Of a stretch of 10,982 nt of DNA, positions 1 through 6,149 are shown one piece after another. A program made the position numbers and the translations under genes. The notes under the pieces are model-generated. The model saw only the letters and a list, made by a program, of their open reading frames with translations. It was not told the origin of the DNA and did no database searches. Numbering within the stretch: position 1 is the first letter of the stretch; every line of letters begins with the position of its first letter. The DNA is from an uncultured Porphyromonadaceae bacterium (lineage in GTDB: Bacteria > Bacteroidota > Bacteroidia > Bacteroidales > Muribaculaceae): the NCBI GenBank assembly GCA_900554265.1, contig USGZ01000025.1, positions 1 through 10,982 of the forward strand, in the 5' to 3' direction.

Positions 1-260
1 CGGCGTGGGTCGACCGCCAGTTCCATGTTCCCTTCATGATATGGATGTCCGACGAGTTCCAGCGCCTCTACCCCGAAAAAGCCGAGAGAATCCGCCAGGC
101 AGCCACGCGGCGCTACGGCACCATCGACCTGCTCGGCTACATGGTCTTAGGCCTCGCTGACCCCGCCAGCCCGCACTATAGACCTGACCGCGACCTCCTC
201 AACCCCCACTACGATCCTCAGCCGCGCCTCTCCGCCTCCGGCCAGGAATTCGACAGATAA
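1..260 (+). CDS. C-terminal end of a sulfatase-superfamily protein, probably phosphoethanolamine transferase-like (partial, 5' end outside window)
   Basis: Only the last 85 or so residues are present; the frame is open from base 3 to a TAA at 258-260. The fragment contains HVPFMIWMSDEF followed by a segment ending in GLADPASPHYRPDRDLL. This matches the end of EptA-like and other alkaline-phosphatase/sulfatase-superfamily transferases, which carry a 'vPfxxWxS' strand near the C-terminus and then a helix leading to 'LGL..I....Y.P..Dl'. If so, the full protein would be a membrane-anchored periplasmic enzyme that adds phosphoethanolamine to lipid A or another glycan. The catalytic threonine and metal ligands lie upstream of the window, so the assignment rests only on the tail and the substrate cannot be inferred. 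It converges on the DUF1810 gene with a 48-base gap. Confidence 0.6.
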   Translation, partial: AWVDRQFHVPFMIWMSDEFQRLYPEKAERIRQAATRRYGTIDLLGYMVLGLADPASPHYRPDRDLLNPHYDPQPRLSASGQEFDR

Positions 261-308
261 ACCGCACCCCAGAGCCAAAGGATGGAAAGACGCGAAAAGG
301 CCTTGGCG

Positions 309-719
309 CTATACCAGGCGTTGGGTCAGGGGGTCGGGGGCGAGGTTGAAGGCGGCCAGGGCGCGGGAGAAGAGGTCGTCGTCAGCCGCGAGGTCGAAGA
401 GGGTCATGCAGGAGCAGAATTTCAGGTTGTCCGGGTAGCCGAGGACGCCGCGCAGGTCGGCGCCGGCGTTGCAGTCGATCATTGCCTGCGTGATTTCCCG
501 CAGTCGCGGCCCCAGGACGGGGTGCGCGAGGTATTCGCGCGCCTCGTCCAGGGCCGCAATCGCGTAGTAGAGTGCCGTGGGGCTATGGCCCAGGCCCTTG
601 ACCTGCGGGAAGATATACCACATCCAGTGCGACACCTTGCGGCCGCGGCGCACTTCGCTCAGGGCGCTGTCGTAGCTGTTGGCCTGGGCCTGCACGAAAC
701 GTTCAAGCCGGCCTGCCAT
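309..719 (-). CDS. DUF1810 family protein
   Basis: A complete 136-residue protein of the usual length for DUF1810 (PF08837). The N-terminus LERFVQAQ, the hallmark segment GRKVSHWMWYIFPQ (about residues 26-39), the YYAI and HPVLGPRL stretches (51-73) and the late DNLKFCSCMTLF block (97-108) together identify the family. No signal peptide or membrane segment is visible, so it should be cytoplasmic. The biochemical role of the family is not established; some databases call members 'calpastatin', which is not supported. Its ATG overlaps the TGA of the upstream endonuclease gene by one base (TGATG), so it is probably made by translational coupling on the same mRNA. Nothing shared by the two products explains the pairing. 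Confidence 0.88.
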   Translation of the reverse strand: MAGRLERFVQAQANSYDSALSEVRRGRKVSHWMWYIFPQVKGLGHSPTALYYAIAALDEAREYLAHPVLGPRLREITQAMIDCNAGADLRGVLGYPDNLKFCSCMTLFDLAADDDLFSRALAAFNLAPDPLTQRLV

Positions 720-2383
720 CAGCGTACGATTGCCTTGACGGGTGTGCGGTGGGTGGCGGTGGTGATGAAGTAGACGCCGACGGGGAGTTCGATGTCGGTG
801 TTCTGCTCCACTACGCCGGGCACGGCCACGAGGCGGCCGGCCACGTCGTAGACGCGGCAGTCCTCCTGCATGGTCGAGCAGACGATGCGGATGAAGCCTT
901 CGAAGCTCTGTACCTGCAGCGGTTCCTCGACTTCGACGCCGGTTACGCCGGAATGATTGACGAACACCACGTTCGACATCGGCGAGCGGACGCCCAGGCG
1001 GACGCTCTGTACGGCGTAGGCCTCACTGTCGCTGCGGTCGAAGCCGGTGATTTCGAGATAGTTGTCCTCACTGGGGAGTTCCTCGTCGACAGCCGTTCCG
1101 CCGATATACTGCGTGCGGGTCACGATGTAGTAGTCGATAATCTCACCCTCGGGAGCGGTCCAGTTGGCGGTGTATCGGTCGGACTGGATGTCGGTCGGCG
1201 CGGTGGCTGTGCAGGCGGTAAGCTCCGGTACGGGCAGGCATTCGCCTCGGAGGGCGACGCCACGCGAGCCCTTGAAGTCGCCGCTGAGGAGTACGCGCGA
1301 GGTGTGCTGGCCGAGGGCCGTAGGGGTATAGGTGATGTTCAGCCAGTAGCCGGCCTCGGAATTGGCCAGGTTGGCGGGGATGGACTCGGTATTGACGGAG
1401 AACATGGCGGCGTCGGCCGTATAGAGGAGCACTTCGATGGTGTGCTGGAGGTCCTGACCGTGGACGAAGAGGCGCGTGGTGGTGCTGTGACCGATGGCTA
1501 CCTGTCCGAAGTCGAGGGTCATGCCGGTAGTCGGGGCCAGCAGCTGCGGGTCACCCGTAGGCGGAATGATTACCGAGCCGGGCTGGAAGGGCTGGCCGAC
1601 CTTGGTGCCCCAGATGTACTCGGCGAGCTCGGGCATGTCGATAAAGGGATTGCGGTTGTTCTGGAAACCGTAGACGGCCTCGTTGCGGTCGATTTCCTTC
1701 TGGCTTACGGGGTCCTGGCGGTGCCAGTCCAGCAGCAGCTTTACTGACCAGGTATTGAGAGTCGGGTAAGTGTTGTCGCTTACCATGTAGGTGTACTTCC
1801 ACGTCAGGTTCTGATAGCACGTAGCCATATAGAAATAGGTACGTGCGAAGTCGCCCTTGTACTCGTCCGCGGGCTCGAATACGCTCGAGGCGCCTCCGCC
1901 CTCACCACGCACCGGATATCCGACGGCGCACACACCGTTGTCGAACTTGACGGTCTGGGTCTTGTCGACGGTGCCGAGGGGATAGTTGCTCTTGGCTGTG
2001 TTTGCTGCGCGTTCCGACGGATAGAGGTGATTGAGGTCCACATATGCCGATACGCTTGTCGATCCGCCCCACCAGCTCTTCGGGAAGGAGTGCTCGCGGT
2101 TGAGGCCGTTGAATGAGGGAGCGTACAGGGGAATGTCCGAGTACATGTCCCACCAGCGGTTGCTTTCGGGATAGACGTCCGTATAGCGGAAATACCGGGG
2201 CAGGTCGCTGTAGGACGACACCTCGGTAAAATTACGGATGATGTTGTGGACGGCAGTCTTGAGCTCGCCGTCTTTCTTGCCCTTCAGGGAATTGTAGTAG
2301 CCTGCGGGAATTTCGGCAAAGGCGCCGGAGGAAAGAGCCGCAAGAGCGATTGCGGAAAGCAGGATGCGGTAGAGGTTTCTCAT
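719..2383 (-). CDS. Secreted endonuclease I family protein with Ig-like, FN3-like and T9SS-type sorting domains
   Basis: A 554-residue extracellular nuclease. The start at 2383 was chosen because it gives a clean signal peptide (MRNLYRILLSAIALAALSSG then AFA, cleavage near residue 23). The frame is open 24 codons further upstream to 2455, but that extension would bury the signal. Residues 25-260 form the endonuclease I (EndA/NucM, PF04231) domain. It has the catalytic EHSFPKSWW (97-105), DLNHLYPS (116-123), the N128...SNYPLG block, ARTYFYMATCY (180-190) and NNRNPFID (242-249). This family cuts DNA and RNA non-specifically with a divalent metal. About 280-383 resembles an ASPM/Hydin-type Ig-like domain, 386-478 a fibronectin III-like domain, and 482-554 a C-terminal sorting domain (VYDVAGRLV, then LPVGVYFITT). 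Export across the outer membrane by type IX secretion is inferred. A likely role is digesting external nucleic acid for nutrients. Confidence 0.9.
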   Translation of the reverse strand: MRNLYRILLSAIALAALSSGAFAEIPAGYYNSLKGKKDGELKTAVHNIIRNFTEVSSYSDLPRYFRYTDVYPESNRWWDMYSDIPLYAPSFNGLNREHSFPKSWWGGSTSVSAYVDLNHLYPSERAANTAKSNYPLGTVDKTQTVKFDNGVCAVGYPVRGEGGGASSVFEPADEYKGDFARTYFYMATCYQNLTWKYTYMVSDNTYPTLNTWSVKLLLDWHRQDPVSQKEIDRNEAVYGFQNNRNPFIDMPELAEYIWGTKVGQPFQPGSVIIPPTGDPQLLAPTTGMTLDFGQVAIGHSTTTRLFVHGQDLQHTIEVLLYTADAAMFSVNTESIPANLANSEAGYWLNITYTPTALGQHTSRVLLSGDFKGSRGVALRGECLPVPELTACTATAPTDIQSDRYTANWTAPEGEIIDYYIVTRTQYIGGTAVDEELPSEDNYLEITGFDRSDSEAYAVQSVRLGVRSPMSNVVFVNHSGVTGVEVEEPLQVQSFEGFIRIVCSTMQEDCRVYDVAGRLVAVPGVVEQNTDIELPVGVYFITTATHRTPVKAIVR

Positions 2384-2409
2384 AAGCGTAATAAGCTGAT
2401 CGTGGATGA

Positions 2410-2450
2410 AATTCAGTGGCGCGGCGCTCGGCACACCCCGCCACTGAATT
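2410..2450 (-). repeat. 12-base perfect inverted repeat in the endonuclease leader
   Basis: AATTCAGTGGCG (2410-2421) is matched by its exact reverse complement CGCCACTGAATT (2439-2450) across a 17-base loop. It lies 27 bases upstream of the chosen nuclease start. As RNA it could form a leader stem-loop; as DNA it could be an operator. No run of U follows on the minus strand, so it is not a typical terminator. Confidence 0.55.
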
Positions 2451-2451
2451 A

Positions 2452-2485
2452 ACAAAACTGTGGACGCGCCGGTTCGGCCGGCGCG
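2452..2485 (-). terminator. Probable intrinsic terminator of ald
   Basis: Just after the ald TAA on the minus strand, an 8-base perfect GC stem (CGCGCCGG at 2465-2472 pairing with CCGGCGCG at 2478-2485) closes on a 5-base loop. It is followed on the minus strand by a moderately T-rich tract (AGTTTTGTT). The tract is not pure T and starts several bases after the stem, so termination may be incomplete. Confidence 0.55.
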
Positions 2486-2489
2486 GATG

Positions 2490-3596
2490 TTAGAGTTTCA
2501 GTTCGGTATACGGCAAGCCCCATGCTTCGGCCACGGCCTTGTAGGTAATCTTGCCGTCGACCATGTTGACGCCTTCCGCCAGCCCGGGGTCCTGGGCACA
2601 GGCGGCGCGCCAGCCCTTGTCGGCCAGACGCAGGGCGTAAGGCAGGGTTGCGTGGGTCAGCGCCAGGGTCGAGGTATAGGGCACGGCGCCCGGGATATTG
2701 GCCACGGCATAGTGGACTACGCCGTCGACGGTATAGACCGGATCGGAGTGGGTCGTGGGGTGCGATGTCTCGAAGCAGCCGCCCTGGTCTATGGCCACGT
2801 CGACCATCACAGAACCCGGACGGAGGAGACGGACCATGTCGGCCGTAATGAGCTTGGGAGCCTTGGCACCGGGGATGAGGACGGAGCCGATGACCACGTC
2901 GGTGGTCGGCAGTTCGGCCTCGAGATTATGGCGCGAGGAGAAGAGGGTGCGGACGTTGGCGGGCATCGTGTCGGCTACGTGGCGCAGCGTAGGCAGCGAT
3001 ACATCGGCTATAGTCACGTCGGCGCCCATGCCGGCGGCTATCAGCGCGGCGTTGCGGCCGACGACACCGGCGCCGATAATCAGCACCTTGGCAGGCTTGA
3101 CGCCAGGAACGCCTCCCATGAGGACGCCGCGGCCTCCCTGGGGTTTCTCCAGAAAGCGCGCGCCCTGCTGGACGGACATGCGGCCGGCGACCTCGCTCAT
3201 CGGAATCAGCAGAGGCAGACCGCCCTGACGGCCGACGACGGTCTCGTAGGCGATGCAGGTGGCGCCGGAGGCGAGCATGGCTTCCGTCAGGGCCCGGTCC
3301 GAGGCGAAGTGGAAATACGTGAACAGCAGCTGGCCTTTGCGCACCAGGGGATATTCGGGAGCGATAGGTTCCTTGACCTTGATGATCATCTCGGCCTTGG
3401 CGTAGACGTCCTCGATGGTCGGGAGGATGGTGGCGCCGGCGGCGATGTATTCGTCGTCGCTGAAGCCGGAGCCTTCGCCGGCGGTGTGCTGGACGAATAC
3501 CTGATGGCCGTGGGCTGTGAGTTCATGGACTCCGGCGGGCGTCATGCCTACGCGGTTCTCGTTGTTCTTGATTTCTTTTGGAATGCCGATAAACAT
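2490..3596 (-). CDS. ald: Alanine dehydrogenase
   Basis: A full-length, 368-residue NAD-dependent L-alanine dehydrogenase, which interconverts L-alanine and pyruvate plus ammonium in the cytoplasm. The key residues fall at the same numbers as in characterised bacterial enzymes: R15 (ENRVGMTP) and K75 (IIKVKEP) for pyruvate binding, H96 (YFHFASD), and D270 (VDVAIDQGG) in the active site. The NAD-binding Rossmann loop is GAGVVG (175-180), followed by the acidic strand end TIADVS around D198. The start [15 protein letters not shown] is the standard N-terminus of the family, and no upstream in-frame alternative is needed. It is flanked by a hairpin terminator on one side and a candidate promoter about 100 bases upstream on the other, so it is probably monocistronic. 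It may serve alanine catabolism or ammonium assimilation. Confidence 0.97.
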   Translation of the reverse strand: MFIGIPKEIKNNENRVGMTPAGVHELTAHGHQVFVQHTAGEGSGFSDDEYIAAGATILPTIEDVYAKAEMIIKVKEPIAPEYPLVRKGQLLFTYFHFASDRALTEAMLASGATCIAYETVVGRQGGLPLLIPMSEVAGRMSVQQGARFLEKPQGGRGVLMGGVPGVKPAKVLIIGAGVVGRNAALIAAGMGADVTIADVSLPTLRHVADTMPANVRTLFSSRHNLEAELPTTDVVIGSVLIPGAKAPKLITADMVRLLRPGSVMVDVAIDQGGCFETSHPTTHSDPVYTVDGVVHYAVANIPGAVPYTSTLALTHATLPYALRLADKGWRAACAQDPGLAEGVNMVDGKITYKAVAEAWGLPYTELKL

Positions 3597-3699
3597 TGCA
3601 GTAGTTGTTTTGTGAAGTTTTAGAGGTATTTGATAGGTGATATGTCGTGTTTATGCAGGCAGGTGATGCGGGTGTTTATGTCAATTAGAGGTATGGGCG

Positions 3700-3730
3700 T
3701 AAAATTAATTAAAAATCCCAAAAGCACAAA
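3700..3730 (-). promoter_or_regulatory. Candidate ald promoter (Bacteroidetes type)
   Basis: On the minus strand, TTTG (3727-3730) is followed after exactly 19 bases by TAATTTTA (3700-3707). This differs from the Bacteroidetes TTTG-N19-TAnnTTTG consensus only at the last base. Transcription would begin near 3690 and leave a leader of about 95 bases before the ald ATG. Confidence 0.5.
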
Positions 3731-3740
3731 TGCCGGCGGG

Positions 3741-3762
3741 GCAAAATTTTCAAAAAATTTTG
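3741..3762. repeat. AT-rich inverted repeat between the divergent ald and tRNA promoters
   Basis: GCAAAATTTT (3741-3750) and AAAATTTTGC (3753-3762) are exact reverse complements separated by two bases. The element overlaps the -33 box of the tRNA promoter and lies just upstream of the ald -33 box. It could bind a dimeric regulator or simply reflect AT-rich promoter DNA. Confidence 0.4.
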
Positions 3763-3789
3763 CAGGACGGCATTTTTTGCGTAATTTTG
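3759..3789 (+). promoter_or_regulatory. tRNA-Gln promoter (Bacteroidetes type)
   Basis: TTTG (3759-3762) and a perfect -7 box TAATTTTG (3782-3789) are separated by 19 bases, the canonical spacing for the primary sigma factor of this phylum. Transcription should start near 3796, giving a roughly 30-base leader to the tRNA. The leader contains the self-complementary GC block CCCCCGCGGGGG (3801-3812). Confidence 0.75.
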
Positions 3790-3826
3790 CATCGCTTAAG
3801 CCCCCGCGGGGGTTGGGCGACATGTT

Positions 3827-3900
3827 AGTCTTATGGTGTAATGGTAACACATCAGTTTTTGGAGCTGAGTTTCCAGGTTCGAATCCTGGTAAGACTACCA
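3827..3900 (+). tRNA. tRNA-Gln (anticodon TTG), CCA encoded
   Basis: The cloverleaf folds completely. The acceptor stem AGTCTTA pairs with TAAGACT, with U8 in place. The D arm is GTGT/ACAC around loop AATGGTA. The anticodon stem is TCAGT/GCTGA with loop TTTTGGA, which places TTG at positions 34-36. A 4-base variable loop follows, then the T arm CCAGG-TTCGAAT-CCTGG, discriminator A and a genomically encoded CCA. TTG reads CAA codons, hence glutamine. G at position 37 is slightly unusual but the loop register is fixed by the 5-base stem. It has its own promoter upstream and a hairpin terminator downstream. Confidence 0.95.
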
Positions 3901-3908
3901 GGAAAGCC

Positions 3909-3951
3909 AATCCAAGCGCACCCGGCAATACCGGTTGAGCTTGGATTTTTT
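3909..3951 (+). terminator. Intrinsic terminator after tRNA-Gln
   Basis: AATCCAAGC (3909-3917) pairs perfectly with GCTTGGATT (3939-3947). Inside lies a second small hairpin, CCGG-CAATA-CCGG (3922-3934). T residues continue to 3951. It ends 19 bases before the ATG of the next gene, so it also acts as the boundary, or an attenuator, for the nuclease cluster. Confidence 0.8.
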
Positions 3952-3970
3952 AGCATCCGCAAGCACCGGC

Positions 3971-4720
3971 ATGAGCTATAACGACGAGCACAGGCACCAG
4001 CGCGACAGCCGCATTCTTTTCGATGCGGTCAGGCATATGTACACGGCCATCGGCACCGACGGCCGCCAGACGCTCTGCGAAAGCGTTACCACCGTGGTCG
4101 AGGACCTGTTCGACAAGTTCGACGCCGACTACTGGGCGCGCCGCAAAGCCACTCCCGAGCGCCCCGCCGATGTGCTGAAAGCAGAATGGGAAGCCAAGGG
4201 CCGCGCGGCACGCGAAAAGGGCACGCGGATGCACGACCGCATCGAACGCCACTACCTCGGCGAGGAACCCGAGGAGGAGGCGCTCGCCGACGGCGCCTTC
4301 CGCAATTTCCTCAGATTCGCCGAAAAGGTACAACTTAGGCCTTACCGCTCCGAATGGCGCATCTTCAGCGAGAAATACCGCATTGCAGGCACTCTGGACT
4401 TCCTGGCTTTCGACGGCAGCGGCTTCGCGATCTGGGACTGGAAACGCAGCTCGAAGATTGTAGACTGCGATGGGTGCCCCATTACCGAGGACCGCTACGG
4501 CAAGCACGCCCACGCTCCCATCTGGCACATCCCGGACACCGTCTACCACCACTACGCCCTCCAGCTGAGCCTCTACCGCTATATTCTCGAAAGCGAGTAC
4601 GGCATCTTCGCCGCCTCGGGCCACCTTGGGAATTTCCATCCCGACTACGACCGGCCCTACGTTGTCGATGTACCCTACCTCCGCGACGAGGTACAGGCTA
4701 TTCTCGCCGCACGTCTCTAA
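3971..4720 (+). CDS. PD-(D/E)XK nuclease family protein (Cas4/RecB-like)
   Basis: A 249-residue protein, predicted cytoplasmic. The core motifs of a RecB/Cas4-type nuclease appear in order: H88 in GTRMHDRIE, E128 in SEWRIFSE, D143 in IAGTLDFLA, D156 and K158 in IWDWKRSSKI (the D-x-K catalytic element), and QLSLY (198-202), the QxxxY motif. No helicase domain and no cysteine cluster like the Fe-S cluster of Cas4 is obvious. It is therefore a stand-alone nuclease, possibly a DNA end-processing enzyme or of phage origin; the substrate is unknown. The ATG at 3971 is preferred: the frame opens with a TTG at 3935, but that codon lies inside the tRNA terminator hairpin. It sits 25 bases before the methyltransferase gene and probably shares its transcript. 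Base composition resembles the neighbours, so there is no compositional sign of recent transfer. Confidence 0.82.
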   Translation: MSYNDEHRHQRDSRILFDAVRHMYTAIGTDGRQTLCESVTTVVEDLFDKFDADYWARRKATPERPADVLKAEWEAKGRAAREKGTRMHDRIERHYLGEEPEEEALADGAFRNFLRFAEKVQLRPYRSEWRIFSEKYRIAGTLDFLAFDGSGFAIWDWKRSSKIVDCDGCPITEDRYGKHAHAPIWHIPDTVYHHYALQLSLYRYILESEYGIFAASGHLGNFHPDYDRPYVVDVPYLRDEVQAILAARL

Positions 4721-4745
4721 ACCAACAACCAAGATACCGCACCCG

Positions 4746-6149
4746 ATGAACCGCACCTTGCCACCGCAATTCCTCCAGGAGCTATCGATGCTCGGAAGCT
4801 GCGCCGACGGCCTCGCCGAGGCCCTGGCCGGCACGGAGGCGACCGTGGCCGTGCGCCTCAACGGCGCCAAGGATGCCGCGATAGCCGGCGAGGCCGAGCG
4901 CGTGCCCTGGTGCGACGAAGGTTTCTACCTGACCTCGCGGCCGCTTTTCGCCGCCGACCCGGCCTGGCACCAGGGGCGCTACTACGTCCAGGAGGCCTCG
5001 TCGATGGCCACAGAGGCCGCCATGCGCCAGCTCGTAGGGCTCTGCGGCGGTCAGGGCGAACTGCGGATTCTCGACGCCTGCGCCGCTCCCGGCGGCAAGA
5101 CCCTCGGGATTCTCGAGGCGGCAGGCGGGGAGGCTTTCATCGTAGCCAACGAGGCCGACAGGCTCCGCGCCAACATCCTGGCCGAGAACATCTGCCGCCG
5201 CGGCGCAGCCAACGTAGCCATCACCCGCGGTCCGGCACAGGTATTCGGCAAGATGCCCGATGCTTTCGACATCATCGCCGCCGACGTGCCCTGCTCCGGC
5301 GAGGGCATGATGCGCAAGGAGGAAGTCGCCGTCAGCCAGTGGTCGCCGCGCCTGGTGGCCGAGTGCGCTGCCCTGCAGAAGGATATCCTCGCCGCGCTCT
5401 GGACGGCCCTGCGCCCCGGCGGATATCTTCTTTACAGCACCTGCACCTTCAACATCCACGAGGATGAGGAGAATATCCGCTGGCTCATGGATACTTACGG
5501 CGCCGAAAGCGTGGCCCTCGACCTTGCCGGAGCGCCTGGTGTAAGGCCGTCGGTAATGCCGGGCGTCAGCGCCTGCCGTTTCTTCCCCGGCCAGGTTCGC
5601 GGCGAAGGCCTCTTCGTGGCCGCCGTTCGCAAGCCAGGTGACGCAGGCACCGCCCGCTACCCCGCCGCGCCGCGGGAGGATGCCGCCGCCCGCAAATTCC
5701 TGAATACCTATCTCTCCGAGCCCAAAAAATATACGGCCCTGACAACAGGCAGCGCCATCGAGGCCGTGCCGAAGGCACACGCGGCCTTTGCGACACGACT
5801 CCGCAGGTGCGCCAATACCCTGCGCGCCGGCCTGCCGGTTGCGGAAATGAAGGGACGCGAGCCCGCGCCGACGCATGAGCTGGCACTGAGCACCGTCCTG
5901 CGTCCCGGCGCCATACCGACCGTCGACCTCCCCTACCGCGCCGCCATGTCCTACCTCCGCGGCGAAGCCATGACCGACCTCCCCGAGGGTACGCCCCGCG
6001 GCTATATCCTGCCCTCCTTCGACGGCTGGCCCCTCGGTCTGGCCAAATGCGTCGGAGCGCGCGCCAACAACCTTTATCCCGCCCCGCAGCGCCTCCGCCT
6101 CGGCAACGACGCGCTGCCGCCCGAGCCCCCGAGAATTATCGAATTATGA
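4746..6149 (+). CDS. RsmF/RsmB-type rRNA cytosine-C5 methyltransferase
   Basis: A 467-residue SAM-dependent RNA m5C methyltransferase of the NOL1/NOP2/Sun family. Visible motifs are the SAM loop DACAAPGGKT (110-119), the acidic strand end VANEAD (133-138), and the two catalytic cysteines: C183 in DVPCSGEGMMRK and C233 in YSTCTFNIHEDEENI. In this family the TC cysteine attacks the base and the PC cysteine helps release the product. After residue 310 comes an RsmF-like C-terminal region ending in RGYILPSFDGWPLGLAKCVG, consistent with the PUA-like RNA-binding module. The probable target is a cytosine in 16S rRNA (C1407 for E. coli RsmF), but the position here is an inference. The ATG at 4746 gives the usual N-terminus (LPPQFLQEL); the frame extends upstream into the nuclease gene. 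The TGA overlaps the next start in ATGA, implying coupling. Confidence 0.92.
   Translation: MNRTLPPQFLQELSMLGSCADGLAEALAGTEATVAVRLNGAKDAAIAGEAERVPWCDEGFYLTSRPLFAADPAWHQGRYYVQEASSMATEAAMRQLVGLCGGQGELRILDACAAPGGKTLGILEAAGGEAFIVANEADRLRANILAENICRRGAANVAITRGPAQVFGKMPDAFDIIAADVPCSGEGMMRKEEVAVSQWSPRLVAECAALQKDILAALWTALRPGGYLLYSTCTFNIHEDEENIRWLMDTYGAESVALDLAGAPGVRPSVMPGVSACRFFPGQVRGEGLFVAAVRKPGDAGTARYPAAPREDAAARKFLNTYLSEPKKYTALTTGSAIEAVPKAHAAFATRLRRCANTLRAGLPVAEMKGREPAPTHELALSTVLRPGAIPTVDLPYRAAMSYLRGEAMTDLPEGTPRGYILPSFDGWPLGLAKCVGARANNLYPAPQRLRLGNDALPPEPPRIIEL

Noticed and set aside
271..310. Weak inverted repeat between the two convergent genes at the left end as a terminator
   Set aside because: The stem is short with a bulge and there is no T run on either strand, so I do not call a terminator there.
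749..1747. Plus-strand open frame of 332 codons opposite the endonuclease gene
   Set aside because: Antisense shadow with repetitive Gly/Val/Asp composition; the minus-strand nuclease is unambiguous.
2460..3623. Long plus-strand open frame of 387 codons opposite ald
   Set aside because: It is the antisense shadow of a GC-rich gene. The translation is low-complexity Gly/His/Asp-rich, while the minus strand encodes a complete alanine dehydrogenase with all catalytic residues.
3620..3938. Two 102-codon frames, one on each strand, across the tRNA-Gln region
   Set aside because: They run through the tRNA gene and its promoter; a minus-strand segment such as VLPGFEPGNS is a well-known false translation of tRNA genes.
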